Positions 18,208 through 27,611 of a stretch of DNA of 64,000 bases are shown here, piece after piece (the first letter of the stretch is position 1; every line of letters begins with the position of its first letter). The DNA lies in assembly GCA_020854035.1 (NCBI GenBank), contig JADZGE010000012.1:1-64000 (forward strand). Reading direction: 5' to 3'. The translations under genes and the position numbers were made by a program. The notes below the pieces were generated by a model. It was not told the DNA's origin. It saw only the letters and a list, made by a program, of their open reading frames with translations, and made no database searches. Source of the DNA: Burkholderiales bacterium (lineage in GTDB: Bacteria > Pseudomonadota > Gammaproteobacteria > Burkholderiales > SG8-41).

Positions 18208-19775
18208 GCCCGCGCTGCCGGCGCCTGCTCCTCGCCGCGCTTTTCCTCGCCCCGGGCGCCACCGCGGCGGCGGCGGGCGCGCGGCTCGAACTCACCGTCG
18301 AGGTCGACCCGGGCGGCGTCCTCGACGGGACGCTCCTCGAAGTGCCGGGGCGCACGCCCGGGGAGCCCCGGCTTGCGATCGGCGTGCAGAACGCGGTGCA
18401 GACCGGCATGCCGAGTTACGCGGGACTCATCACGATCTTCGTGCGCGCCGGGGGTCCGTCCCGCTGGCGTGACCTCGGCGAACCCTTCGAGCGCGGCAAT
18501 TTTGTGTGGTTGACCGCGTTCGATAACCAGTTGATCGCCCTCGACCGGCAGGAGGTCGCGCCCCCGCGCAAGCTCGTCGGCGGCGAGCCGCCCCGCTGGC
18601 GCCCGCTCACCCGCCCCGAGCTCGCCCGCCTCGAGGAGCACTTGCAGCGCGACCGCTCGGCGCTGCGCCGGCCCCGCCTCGCCGCGGGACGGCATTGGGT
18701 GCAGGTGCTCGACCCGCGCACGCTGGAAGTCTGCCGCCTCGGGGCCGCGCCCGGCGCGGCCTGCCGGCGCCACGAACTGCCTCCCGGCAACGACATCGTC
18801 TACACGGTCGCGACGGACGAGCACGGCGTGGTGCTTTTCGCGAACGAGGGCTGGTTCCGGCTGATGCCCGATGGAACGCTGCACACGCTGTGGCTGCAAA
18901 CGCCGGGCGACTCCAGCCAGATGTACGCCGCGGTACGCACGCGCAGCGGTACCGTGCTCGGGCACTACCCCAGCGGCAACGTCATGAGCATCACGGGATC
19001 CGCGATGCAGGTTGCGGTGCGCGCCGCCTTCGCCGGGGCGCCCTACACGGCGCCCGCGCGCCGCGCCGACCGCGAGGTGCAGTCGCTCGCGCATTACGGA
19101 GGCCAGCTTTTCGCGGGCGTCTGGCCGTGGGGCGAGATCTACCGCCACGATGCCGCCTCGGGCTGGCGCCTCGCGCGGCGCCTCTTCAGCACGCCGCCCG
19201 TGACCGACGAACTCGCCCCCTACGCCCGCGTCATCGCCGCGGACGGACATCCCGGGATGGTGGTGCGGCTCGCGCGGCGGCTGCAATCGGCACTGCCGGA
19301 ATGGGCGCGTACCGATCGCGAGCCCCTGTTCGAGTCGAAGGCGGAGGGCGACCCCGACGTCTGGGGCCAGCGCGTCACGCAGCTCGTGCCGCTCGGCCCG
19401 AGCCTCTACGCCGCGACGGGCAACAAGAGCGGCGAGCACGTCGCGGACTGGCTCCGCTACCTGCCCTCGCCCCGGCTCGCGGCGGAATATGGACGCGTGT
19501 ACGAACTCACCACCCCCGGCAACCTCGCGTGCAACCTCCCGCGCGTGCGCGACCGGCTCGCGCTGCGCTTCACCGTGGCGCGCCAGCGCCTCGAGGTATG
19601 GGCGAACGGCGTGCTGCTCTGCTCGCTCGTCGACGAGAGTCTCGCCGCCGCCGCGGCAGCGCTCGGCGCCGCGGGCACGCTCGGCGAGGGGCGCTACGGC
19701 AAACTGACGGGCGGCCGTGTCCTCGCCGGGCGGGAGACCGCGGACGGGCGCCCGGCGCGCGCGGCCCCCAATTGA
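18204..19775 (+). CDS. Secreted protein of unknown function, repeat/propeller-like
   Basis: A 523-residue protein starting at a GTG that overlaps the previous stop. The first 20 residues (basic start, LLLAALFLAPGATAA) form a signal peptide. The rest has recurring short blocks such as YAGLITIFVRAGGPSRW, VVLFANEGWFRLMPDGTL and GQLFAGVWPWGEIYRHD, resembling beta-propeller or sensor-like strands. I do not recognise the family and see no catalytic motif. Its translational coupling to the glycan genes suggests a periplasmic or outer-surface partner in polysaccharide assembly or recognition. Confidence 0.65.
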   Translation: MSPRCRRLLLAALFLAPGATAAAAGARLELTVEVDPGGVLDGTLLEVPGRTPGEPRLAIGVQNAVQTGMPSYAGLITIFVRAGGPSRWRDLGEPFERGNFVWLTAFDNQLIALDRQEVAPPRKLVGGEPPRWRPLTRPELARLEEHLQRDRSALRRPRLAAGRHWVQVLDPRTLEVCRLGAAPGAACRRHELPPGNDIVYTVATDEHGVVLFANEGWFRLMPDGTLHTLWLQTPGDSSQMYAAVRTRSGTVLGHYPSGNVMSITGSAMQVAVRAAFAGAPYTAPARRADREVQSLAHYGGQLFAGVWPWGEIYRHDAASGWRLARRLFSTPPVTDELAPYARVIAADGHPGMVVRLARRLQSALPEWARTDREPLFESKAEGDPDVWGQRVTQLVPLGPSLYAATGNKSGEHVADWLRYLPSPRLAAEYGRVYELTTPGNLACNLPRVRDRLALRFTVARQRLEVWANGVLLCSLVDESLAAAAAALGAAGTLGEGRYGKLTGGRVLAGRETADGRPARAAPN

Positions 19776-19839
19776 CGCGCGCAAGGAACCATGACGGCGC
19801 TCTTCCCGCACCGCGCGCCGCGCGGCGGACGGGCACGAC

Positions 19840-21003
19840 ATGAGCCGCGCGGCGCCGGCCCGGCGCGTTCTCGTCGTCTCGTTCTCGGACCTGCACTCGG
19901 ACCCCCGGGTGTCGCGGCAGATCGGGCTGCTCTCGCGCAGCTTCGCCGTGACCGCGGCCGGACACGCCGACCCGCGCGTGCCGGGCGTATCCTTCGTGCC
20001 GCTCGCCGCCGCGCACTGGTCGGCGGCCGGGAAGATCGCGGCCGCCGCGCGGCTCAAGGCCGGGGCGTTCGAGCGCGTCTACTGGTCCTCGCGCTGCGTG
20101 CGGGACGCGCTGGCGGGGCTCGCGGGCGAACGTTTCGACCTCGTCGTCGCGAACGACATCTGGACGCTCCCGCTCGCGCTCGCGCTCCGTGGCGGGGGCA
20201 AGGTCCTCTTCGACGCGCACGAATACGCGCCGCTCGAGTTCGAGGAGAGCCGCCGGTGGCGCTTCTTCTTCCGGGCCTACAACGAGTACCTGTGCGAGCG
20301 CTACGTCCCGCTCGCCGACGGCGCGTGCACGGTGTGCGATGGCATCGCGCGGGAGTTCCGCCGCACGACCGGCGTCGCGATGGGAGTCGTCCACAACTGC
20401 CCGCCTTACGAGGACCTGCGGCCCGCGCCGCTCGATGCGGCGGGCCCGCTCCGGCTCGTGCACCACGGCGGCGCCATACCCTCGCGCCGCCTCGAGACGA
20501 TGGTCGAGGCGATGCGCCATCTCGGCGCGGAGCACACGCTCGACTTCGTGCTGGTCCCGAGCGTGCCGCGCTATCTCGAGCGGCTTGTGCGGCTCGCCGC
20601 GGGCGACGCGCGCATCCGGTTTCTGCCCCCGGTGCCGATGCGGGAGCTGCCGCGATTTCTCAACGCCTACGATGTCGGCGTCTACCTCCTGCCCCCGAAC
20701 AACTTCAACAACCGCAACGCGCTCCCCAACAAGTTCTTCGAGTTCGTGCAGGCGCGGCTCGCTCTCGCGATCGGCCCGTCGCCGGAAATGGCCGCCCTCC
20801 TCGCGCGCCACGATCTCGGCGTCGTCTCGGAGGATTTCTCGCCCGCCTCCTTCGCGCGGGCGCTCGCCCGGTTCGAGCGCGGCCGGATCGCGCGCTGCAA
20901 GGCGAACGCCGACGCCGCCGCGCGCGAACTGAGTTTCGAGCGTGCGGCGGAGACGTTCATGCAGATCGTCGAGCGCCTGCTCGCCGTGCCATGTGCGGCC
21001 TGA
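19840..21003 (+). CDS. Glycosyltransferase, GT-B fold (GT4-like)
   Basis: A 387-residue GT-B enzyme. The N-terminal half begins with LVVSFSDLHSDPRVSRQIG, a common start in family 4 transferases, and has the DAHEYAPLEFEE helix. The C-terminal half has VHHGGAIPSRRLE at the linker and LPPNNFNNRNALPNKFFEF, which matches the nucleotide-sugar binding region where the conserved acidic pair would be. ATG 19840 follows a GGACGGG stretch. It overlaps the start of the second AsnB-like gene by 13 bp. Donor and acceptor unknown. Confidence 0.82.
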   Translation: MSRAAPARRVLVVSFSDLHSDPRVSRQIGLLSRSFAVTAAGHADPRVPGVSFVPLAAAHWSAAGKIAAAARLKAGAFERVYWSSRCVRDALAGLAGERFDLVVANDIWTLPLALALRGGGKVLFDAHEYAPLEFEESRRWRFFFRAYNEYLCERYVPLADGACTVCDGIAREFRRTTGVAMGVVHNCPPYEDLRPAPLDAAGPLRLVHHGGAIPSRRLETMVEAMRHLGAEHTLDFVLVPSVPRYLERLVRLAAGDARIRFLPPVPMRELPRFLNAYDVGVYLLPPNNFNNRNALPNKFFEFVQARLALAIGPSPEMAALLARHDLGVVSEDFSPASFARALARFERGRIARCKANADAAARELSFERAAETFMQIVERLLAVPCAA

Positions 21004-23009
21004 GCGCACTCTTCGCGGCGCACCCCGTGCCGCTCGGCTCGCTGGTGCGCGCCATGACCGGCGCGGTCGCGCACCGCGGCCCGGACGACGAGGGCTACCT
21101 CGTGCTGACCGGGGCGGGAGGAGTCGTCGCCGCGGGTGGGGCCGGCACGCCGGAGGCCTGCTACGGTCACGCCGCGCCGTACGCCCCGCGGCGCGACGCG
21201 GAGCGGCGCTTCGGCGCGCCCGCGCGCGCCGCGCTCGGCCACCGGCGGCTTTCCATCATCGACGTTTCCGCGGCTGGCCACCAGCCGATGTGCTCGGCGG
21301 ACGCCCAGGCGTGGATCGCCTACAACGGCGAGATCTACAACTACCTCGAACTGCGCGAGGAACTCGCGGCGCACGGCGCGGTATTCCACACCCGCACCGA
21401 CACCGAGGTGATCCTCGCGGCCTGGGCGCGGTGGGGAGGCGAGTGCCTATCCCGGCTGAACGGGATGTTCTCGTTCGTGCTCGTCGACCGCGCCCGGGGG
21501 CGGGTGCTCGCCGCCCGCGACCGCTTCGGTGTGAAGCCGCTCTACTACTGGGTTGCGCCCGGCGGCCTCGTCGCGTTCGCCTCCGAGGTCAAGCAGTTCG
21601 CGGTGCTGCCCGGCTGGTGCGCGCGGCTGAACGGACAGCGCGCCTACGATTTCCTGAACTGGGCGCTGCTCGATCACACCGGGGAGACGCTCTTCGAGGG
21701 CGTCCACCAGCTGCGCGGGGGAGAGGCGCTCGAGTTCGACCTGGTCTCCGGTCCCGCGGGCGCCCGTCCCGGCGGGCCGCTTGCGCCGCGGCGCTGGTAC
21801 ACGGTCGCGGCGGCACCCTTCGCCGGGAGCTTCCCCGAGGCGGCGGCGGGATACGGACGGCTCCTCGCCGACTCCGTGCGGCTGCGGCTGCGCGCCGACG
21901 TACCCGTGGGCTCCTGCCTCTCCGGCGGGCTCGACTCCTCCTCGATCGTGTGCGTGATGAACGATCTCCTGCGGGAGCGCGACGCGCGCGCGCTGCAGAA
22001 GACCTTCTCCGCCTGCTCGAGCGTCGCCCGCTTCGACGAGCGCCGCTATATCGACGAGGTGGTACGCGCCCGCGCGGTGGAACCGCACTACGTCTACCCC
22101 GGGGTCGACGGGCTCTTCCCCGCCCTGGAGCGCATCACGTGGCACCAGGACGAGCCGTTCGGCTCGACCAGCATCTACGCCCAGTGGTGCGTCTTCGGCC
22201 TCGCGGCGGAGAACCGGGTGAAGGTCATGCTCGACGGCCAGGGCGCCGACGAGCAGCTCGCCGGCTACCACAACTACTTCGCGCCGCGGTTCGGACGGTT
22301 CCTGCGCCGGCTGCGGCTTGCCGCGCTCGCGCGGGAAGCGGGCGCGGTGCGCCGGCTGCACGGTTACTCCCCCGCATGGGGACTCATGCAGGCGATGAAC
22401 AACGTCATGCCGGAGTGGCTGCGCCAGCCGCTGCGGCGCCTCGCCGGAAAACCCGGCACGGCAACGGCATGGTTCGACCTCGAACGCCTGCGCGCCGCGC
22501 CGCGCGACCCTTTTCTCGCCGCCGGCGGCGCCCGCGCCCGTTCGGTGCGCGAGATGTCGATCGCGCAGTTGACGGCGACCTCGCTGCCGATGCTGCTCCA
22601 TTGGGAGGACCGCGACTCCATGGCGCATTCGATCGAGGCGCGCGTGCCCTTCCTCGACTACCGGCTGGTGGAATTCGCGCTGGGGCTGCCGGAGACGTGC
22701 AAGATCGCCGCGGGCGAGACCAAACGCGTGCTGCGCGAGGCGATGCGCGGCACGCTGCCGGAGGCGGTGCGCGCGCGGGTGGACAAGATGGGCTTCGTGA
22801 CGGCGGAGGAAGTCTGGCTGCGGGAGGAGGCGCCGCGCCGTTTCCGGGCGGCGCTCGCCGAGGCGATCGAAGTCTGCGGCGGCGCGCTTCGCCCGGATCT
22901 TCTCGGCCTCGTCGATCGCATGGCGGCGGGCGGCGAGCCCTTCAGCTTCCTGCCGTGGCGCGCCATCAGCTTCGGAGCGTGGATGAAGGTGTTCGGGGTG
23001 CGCGTGTGA
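20991..23009 (+). CDS. asnB: AsnB-like glutamine-dependent amidotransferase (second copy)
   Basis: A 672-residue homologue of the enzyme at 6403-8388. MCGLSALF gives the catalytic Cys2, RGPDDEGY and HRRLSIIDVS mark the glutaminase domain, and SGGLDSSS is the PP-loop. The same insertion between these glutaminase motifs is present (includes CYGHAAPYAP), longer than in housekeeping AsnB. The frame is open far upstream, but Cys2 must be exposed, so ATG 20991 is the functional start. Divergence between the two copies suggests different acceptors, perhaps two carboxylates in one repeat unit. Involvement in sugar amidation rather than asparagine synthesis is inferred from context. Confidence 0.85.
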   Translation: MCGLSALFAAHPVPLGSLVRAMTGAVAHRGPDDEGYLVLTGAGGVVAAGGAGTPEACYGHAAPYAPRRDAERRFGAPARAALGHRRLSIIDVSAAGHQPMCSADAQAWIAYNGEIYNYLELREELAAHGAVFHTRTDTEVILAAWARWGGECLSRLNGMFSFVLVDRARGRVLAARDRFGVKPLYYWVAPGGLVAFASEVKQFAVLPGWCARLNGQRAYDFLNWALLDHTGETLFEGVHQLRGGEALEFDLVSGPAGARPGGPLAPRRWYTVAAAPFAGSFPEAAAGYGRLLADSVRLRLRADVPVGSCLSGGLDSSSIVCVMNDLLRERDARALQKTFSACSSVARFDERRYIDEVVRARAVEPHYVYPGVDGLFPALERITWHQDEPFGSTSIYAQWCVFGLAAENRVKVMLDGQGADEQLAGYHNYFAPRFGRFLRRLRLAALAREAGAVRRLHGYSPAWGLMQAMNNVMPEWLRQPLRRLAGKPGTATAWFDLERLRAAPRDPFLAAGGARARSVREMSIAQLTATSLPMLLHWEDRDSMAHSIEARVPFLDYRLVEFALGLPETCKIAAGETKRVLREAMRGTLPEAVRARVDKMGFVTAEEVWLREEAPRRFRAALAEAIEVCGGALRPDLLGLVDRMAAGGEPFSFLPWRAISFGAWMKVFGVRV

Positions 23010-23022
23010 GGTGGTGCCGGCG

Positions 23023-24111
23023 ATGAAGAAGGTGCTGTCGGTGGTCGGCGCGCGGCCGCAATTCGTGAAGGCCGCGATGGTGAGCCGGGCGCTCGGCGCG
23101 ACGCGCGGGATCGCCGAGGTGCTGGTGCACACCGGGCAGCATTACGACCGCAACATGTCGGCGGTATTCTTCCGCGAACTCGGCGTCCCGCGCCCGCGGC
23201 TGAATCTCGGCATCGGCTCCGCGGCGCACGGCGCGCAGACCGGGCGCATGCTGGAAGCGCTGGAGCGGGCCATGATGCGCGAGCGCCCGCACCGGGTGCT
23301 CGTTTACGGCGACACCAATTCGACGCTCGCGGGCGCGCTCGCGGCGGCGAAGCTCCGCATTCCCGTCGCGCACGTGGAGGCCGGGTTGCGCTCGTTCGAC
23401 CGCTCGATGCCCGAGGAAGTGAACCGCGTCGCGGCCGACCACGTGTCCGACCTCCTCTTCGCGCCGACCAGCGCGGCGGTGGCGAACCTGCGGGGCGAGG
23501 GCGTTGCGGCGCGGCGCATCATGCTGACGGGCGACGTCATGTTCGACGCCGCCCTCTTCTACGCGGAACGGGCGGAGCGGCGCAGCACCGCGCTCGCGCG
23601 CCTCGGGCTCGCGCGCGGGCACTACGTGCTCGCGACGGTCCACCGCGCCGGGAACACGGACGAGCCGCGGCGTCTCGCCGCCATTTTCGGCGCGCTCGCG
23701 CGCCTCGCCACCGAGTGCCCGGTCCTCGTGCCGGTGCACCCGCGCACGCGGGCCGCGCTCGCGCGCGCCGGGGTTCGCGAGTCCCCGGGCCTCATCCTCG
23801 TCGAGCCGGTCGGCTACCTCGACATGGTCATGCTGGAGAAGAACGCGCGGTTGATCGCGACGGATTCCGGGGGTGTGCAGAAGGAGGCCTATTTCCATCG
23901 CGTGCCGTGCGCGACGCTGCGCGAGCGGACCGAGTGGGTGGAACTCGTGCGGGCGGGCTGGAACCGGCTGGTGCCGCCGGTATCGGCCGCGCGCGTTCAT
24001 CGCGATCTGCGGCGCATGCTCACCGACTTCCGGCGGCCCGCCGCGGCCCCCGGGCTCTACGGGGCGGGCGACGCGGCCCGGCGCATCGCCGCGGCGCTGC
24101 GGGCACGCTAG
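23023..24111 (+). CDS. wecB: UDP-N-acetylglucosamine 2-epimerase (non-hydrolysing)
   Basis: A 362-residue enzyme with the WecB/MnaA signature: VVGARPQFVKAAMVS at the start, VLVHTGQHYD, YGDTNSTLAG, HVEAGLRSFDRSMPEE with the conserved Arg-Ser pair, and DSGGVQKEA near 290. It interconverts UDP-GlcNAc and UDP-ManNAc, feeding ManNAc-type sugars to the repeat unit. The ATG at 23023 follows GAGGTGG; a GTG four codons earlier is less likely. The FRELGVPRPRLNL and GSAAHGAQTGRML segments are usual for the family. No ManNAc dehydrogenase (wecC) is nearby. Confidence 0.92.
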   Translation: MKKVLSVVGARPQFVKAAMVSRALGATRGIAEVLVHTGQHYDRNMSAVFFRELGVPRPRLNLGIGSAAHGAQTGRMLEALERAMMRERPHRVLVYGDTNSTLAGALAAAKLRIPVAHVEAGLRSFDRSMPEEVNRVAADHVSDLLFAPTSAAVANLRGEGVAARRIMLTGDVMFDAALFYAERAERRSTALARLGLARGHYVLATVHRAGNTDEPRRLAAIFGALARLATECPVLVPVHPRTRAALARAGVRESPGLILVEPVGYLDMVMLEKNARLIATDSGGVQKEAYFHRVPCATLRERTEWVELVRAGWNRLVPPVSAARVHRDLRRMLTDFRRPAAAPGLYGAGDAARRIAAALRAR

Positions 24112-24126
24112 GCGGGCGCGCGCCGC

Positions 24127-25353
24127 ATGAACCCGCGGCCGATCCACGTCCTCTACATCCACCACGCCGGCGCGTTCGGCGGCGCCTCGCGGAGCCTGCT
24201 CGAGCTGATGGAGGGTTTTCCGCCGGGGAGCGTCACGGCGCGCCTGCTGGCGCAACGCGGTAGCGCCGCCGCCGCGTTCGCGGAGCGCGGCATCGCGACG
24301 CTCGAGACCCGCGGCATATCGCAGTTCGACCACACGCGCTACGGCCACTACCGCGGGCGCCGCTGGCTGCTCCTCGCACGGGAGCTCGCCTACCTGCCGG
24401 CCACCATCGCCGGGATGCTGCGCGCGCGCCGCAGGTGGCCGGCGATCGACATCGTGCACGTGAACGAGATCGTGGCCGTGCCCGCGATCATTCTCGCGAA
24501 GCGGCTCTTTCGCGCGCCGCTCGTGGTGCACGTGCGCTCCGTGCAGCATCCCCGCCACGATGCCCTGCGTAGCCGCCTGCTCGCCCGTTCCCTGCGGCGG
24601 CACGCCGACGCGGTCATCGCGATCGACGAAACGGTGCGCGCGAGCCTGCCGCCGGGAATCCCGGCCGAGGTGATCCATAACGCCTACACGCCGCGCGCCG
24701 ACGCCGCGGCGCGGAGTGCGCCGCTCCCGCCGCGCACGCCGGGCACCATGCGCGTCGCGATGGTGGGCAACCTCCTGCCGTTGAAGGGCGTGTCCGGGTT
24801 CCTGGAGGCGGCGCGGCGCGTCGCGGAACGCGGCGCGCCGGTCGAGTTCGTCATCGTCGGCGGCAACACGCGCCGGCTCGCGGGCGTGACCGGTGCGCTC
24901 CTCGAGGCGGGCGGCTTCGCTCGCGACATGGAAGCGGAAGTCGACCGCTACATCGCGCGGCACGGACTCGCCGCGCGGGTGCGGCGTGTCGCGTTCACTC
25001 GCGACATCGACGCGATCTATCGCGATATCGACGTGCTGTGCTTTCCGTCCCTTCTCGATGCGCCGGGGCGCCCGGTGTTCGAAGCGGCGCACTGGGGCGC
25101 GCCCAGCATCGTCGCCACGGCCGCTCCCGCCGCCGACACGCTGATCCACGGGGAGACCGGGCTCGCGGTCGCGCCGGGCGACCCGGGGGCGCTCGCCGCC
25201 GCGATCGAGCAACTCGCCCGGGCGCCGGCGGAGGTGAAGCGCATGGGAGAGGCCGCGCGCCGGCTCGCGCTCGAGAACTTCGATGCCCGCGGGAACGCCG
25301 CGCGGATGCTCGCCGTGTACCGGCGGCTCCTCGCACGCCCGGAGCGCGCGTGA
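24127..25353 (+). CDS. Glycosyltransferase, family 4
   Basis: A 408-residue GT-B enzyme. HHAGAFGGASRSLLEL near the N-terminus is the glycine-rich donor loop of GT4, HVRSVQHPRHD lies in the middle, VGNLLPLKGVSGFLEAA starts the second Rossmann domain, and PGRPVFEAAHWGAPSIV is the E-x7-E-like catalytic/nucleotide region. Its stop overlaps the GTG of the next gene. Specificity is not readable. Confidence 0.88.
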   Translation: MNPRPIHVLYIHHAGAFGGASRSLLELMEGFPPGSVTARLLAQRGSAAAAFAERGIATLETRGISQFDHTRYGHYRGRRWLLLARELAYLPATIAGMLRARRRWPAIDIVHVNEIVAVPAIILAKRLFRAPLVVHVRSVQHPRHDALRSRLLARSLRRHADAVIAIDETVRASLPPGIPAEVIHNAYTPRADAAARSAPLPPRTPGTMRVAMVGNLLPLKGVSGFLEAARRVAERGAPVEFVIVGGNTRRLAGVTGALLEAGGFARDMEAEVDRYIARHGLAARVRRVAFTRDIDAIYRDIDVLCFPSLLDAPGRPVFEAAHWGAPSIVATAAPAADTLIHGETGLAVAPGDPGALAAAIEQLARAPAEVKRMGEAARRLALENFDARGNAARMLAVYRRLLARPERA

Positions 25354-26594
25354 GGATCCTCGTCGTCACGCAGTACTTCTGGCCGGAGAACTTCCGCATC
25401 AACGAGATCGCGCGCGGGCTCGCCGAGCGCGGCCACGAAGTGACCGTGTACACCGGCAAGCCGAACTACCCGCAAGGCAGCTTCCACGAGGGCTACGGGT
25501 TCTTCGGGCGTTCGCGAGAGGATTACGGGGGGGTCACCGTCGTGCGCGTGCCGCTTCTGCCGCGCGGATCGCACCGGGTGACGCTCGCGTTGAACTACCT
25601 CTCGTTCGCCCTTTTCGCCTGCGCGCTCGCGCCGTTCAGGGTGCGCGGCGCGTTCGACGCGATTCTGTGCTACGAGCCCTCCCCGGTCACGGTGGGGCTG
25701 CCCGCGCTCGCGCTCCGGCGGCTGAAGCACGCGCCGCTCCTCTTCTGGGTGCAGGATCTCTGGCCGGAGAGCCTCGCCGCGACGGGTGCGGTGCGCGCGC
25801 GATGGGTGCTGAGGGGCGTGGAGTGGGTGGTGCGCTTCATCTACCGGGGCTGCGACCGGCTGCTCGTGCAGTCGCGCGCGTTCGTCGAGCCGCTGGAGGC
25901 GCTCGGGGTGCCGGGGGAGCGCATTTCGTACTTTCCCAACAGCGCCGAGAGCTTCTACCGCCCGACCGCGGCGGAGGAGGCTCTCGGTGAAGGCGCGCTC
26001 CTCGTGCCCGCGGGGTTCCGCCTCATGTACGCCGGCAACGTCGGCGCCGCGCAGGACTTCGAGACGATACTCGCCGCCGCCGAGCACCTGAAGGAGCACA
26101 CGGACATCCAGTGGATCGTGATCGGCGACGGGCGCGCCGCCCCGTGGGTGCGGGCCGAGGTCGCGCGGCGCGGGCTCGAACGCTCGGTGCGGCTCCTCGG
26201 GCGCCACCCGGCGGAGTCGATGCCGCGCTTCTTCGCCCACGCCGACGCGATGCTCGTCACGCTGCGCCGGGAGCCGATCTTCGCGTTGACGATCCCGGCG
26301 CGGATCCAGTCCTACCTCGCCTGCGCGAGACCCATCGTCGCGGCGCTCGACGGCGAGGGGGCGCGCGTGGTGCGGGAATCCGGCGCCGGGATCGCCGTCG
26401 CCGCCGGCGACCCGCGGGCGCTCGCGGACGCCGTGCTGGCGATGGCGCGCGCGCCCGCCGAGGCGCGCGCCGACATGGGCCGGTGGGCACGCGCCTACTT
26501 CGACGCGCACTTCGCGCCGGAGCGCCTGCTGCCGCGGCTCGAACGGTGGCTGGAAGCGGCGCGCCGGGAGTGGGACGCCGGTCGGCCGCCGTAA
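25350..26594 (+). CDS. Glycosyltransferase, family 4, WbuB/WcaI-like
   Basis: A 414-residue GT4 with the WbuB/colanic-acid type N-terminus: VTQYFWPENFRINEIA, then a TGKPNYPQG loop. VQDLWPESL and MYAGNVGAAQDFETIL are characteristic blocks, and IQSYLACARPIVA is the nucleotide region. WbuB of Escherichia coli O26 is assigned to L-FucNAc transfer and lies beside fnlA-B-C; the genes immediately downstream here are a related UDP-L-6-deoxy-HexNAc set, which supports the same kind of donor. GTG 25350 overlaps the previous stop (GTGA). Confidence 0.85.
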   Translation: MRILVVTQYFWPENFRINEIARGLAERGHEVTVYTGKPNYPQGSFHEGYGFFGRSREDYGGVTVVRVPLLPRGSHRVTLALNYLSFALFACALAPFRVRGAFDAILCYEPSPVTVGLPALALRRLKHAPLLFWVQDLWPESLAATGAVRARWVLRGVEWVVRFIYRGCDRLLVQSRAFVEPLEALGVPGERISYFPNSAESFYRPTAAEEALGEGALLVPAGFRLMYAGNVGAAQDFETILAAAEHLKEHTDIQWIVIGDGRAAPWVRAEVARRGLERSVRLLGRHPAESMPRFFAHADAMLVTLRREPIFALTIPARIQSYLACARPIVAALDGEGARVVRESGAGIAVAAGDPRALADAVLAMARAPAEARADMGRWARAYFDAHFAPERLLPRLERWLEAARREWDAGRPP

Positions 26595-26635
26595 GAGCCG
26601 CTGCGGCCCGTTCGTCGACTGCCTACCGAAGAGTA

Positions 26636-26716
26636 ATGAGTTTGCAGTATCGAGTTGGCAGTAACGCCGCCATCAAACTACTGCCCACTGACTACTGCCC
26701 ACTGATTACTGCCCTA
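26636..26716. repeat. Degenerate CACTG/TACTG hairpin repeat, copy 1
   Basis: A left arm with GCAGTATCGAGTTGGCAGTA is followed after a short GCCGCCAT core by a right arm of repeated ACTACTGCCCACTGA units. The right arm is near-complementary to the left, so RNA or single-stranded DNA could fold. Related copies occur at 35216, 36002, 37009 and 54624. It has lower GC than the flanking genes and encodes nothing recognisable. Confidence 0.75.
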
Positions 26717-26729
26717 TACTCCGCCCACC

Positions 26730-27611
26730 GTGAGGCTACTCATCCTCGGCGCTACCGGCCTGCTGGGCCACAAGCTGTGGCAGCGCCTGCCGCAGACCTT
26801 TCCCGATACCTGGGCGCTCACGCGCCGCCCGCGCGCGCAGCTCGCGCGCTACGGGCTGTATGGCGGGGAGCGCGTCCTCGACGCAGTGGACGCGCTCGAT
26901 GCGCGCGCCCTCGCGGGCGCGCTCGAGCACGCGCGGCCGGACGTGATCCTCAACTGCATCGGGGTCACCAGGCGCCGCGAGCATCCCGACGCCGTGCTCG
27001 CGAGCATCGAGTCGAATGCCGCCCTGCCCCACCGGCTCGCCGCGTGGGCCGGCCGGCGCGGCGCGCGGCTCGTCTCGTTCAGCACCGACTGCGTGTTCAG
27101 CGGCGCGGCGGGGGGCTACGATGAACTCGCCGTGCCCGACGCAACCGACCTCTACGGGCGGACCAAGGCGCTCGGCGAGATCGGCTTCGCGCCGCACGTG
27201 CTCACGCTGCGGGCGTCCTTCATCGGGCGCGAGATCGGGGCGGGAACGGAGTTGCTGGAGTGGTTCCTCGCGAACCGCGGCAATCGCATCCGCGGTTTTC
27301 GCGGGGCGCTCTATACCGGCATCTCGACCATCGAGCTCGCCGGGGCCCTCGCCCGGATCCTCGCCCGTGAGCCCCCCCTCGGGGGACTCTATAATCTCGC
27401 CGGGGAGACCATCACCAAGTACGACCTCCTGTGCCTTGCGCGCGACGCGTTCGGGGCGCGGGTCGAAATCGAGCCCGACGACGCCTTTGTCTGCAAACGC
27501 AATCTCGACGGCGCGCGCCTGCGCGGGCTGCTCGGCTGGGCGCCGCCGCCGTGGTCGCACATGATGGCCGCGCTCGCCGCGGATCCCACGCCTTATGAAG
27601 ACTGGAAATAG
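26730..27611 (+). CDS. RmlD-like UDP-sugar 4-reductase (SDR family)
   Basis: A 293-residue extended SDR. GATGLLGHK (residues 6-14) binds the cofactor, SFSTDCVFSG carries the catalytic Ser/Thr region, and YGRTKALGE is the YxxxK motif. It is the length of dTDP-4-keto-rhamnose reductase RmlD and lacks the C-terminal cupin domain of FnlB/WbjC/CapF. Next to FnlA- and FnlC-like genes it most resembles WbvR, which by published analysis makes UDP-L-rhamnosamine, precursor of UDP-L-QuiNAc. The start is GTG; the stop lies 17 bp inside the next gene. Confidence 0.78.
   Translation: MRLLILGATGLLGHKLWQRLPQTFPDTWALTRRPRAQLARYGLYGGERVLDAVDALDARALAGALEHARPDVILNCIGVTRRREHPDAVLASIESNAALPHRLAAWAGRRGARLVSFSTDCVFSGAAGGYDELAVPDATDLYGRTKALGEIGFAPHVLTLRASFIGREIGAGTELLEWFLANRGNRIRGFRGALYTGISTIELAGALARILAREPPLGGLYNLAGETITKYDLLCLARDAFGARVEIEPDDAFVCKRNLDGARLRGLLGWAPPPWSHMMAALAADPTPYEDWK

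Noticed and set aside
19791..20990. N-terminal extension of the second AsnB-like gene from ATG 19791, which has a good AAGGA site
   Set aside because: A class II glutaminase must begin with Met-Cys for the Cys2 nucleophile, and the upstream region in another frame is a clear glycosyltransferase.
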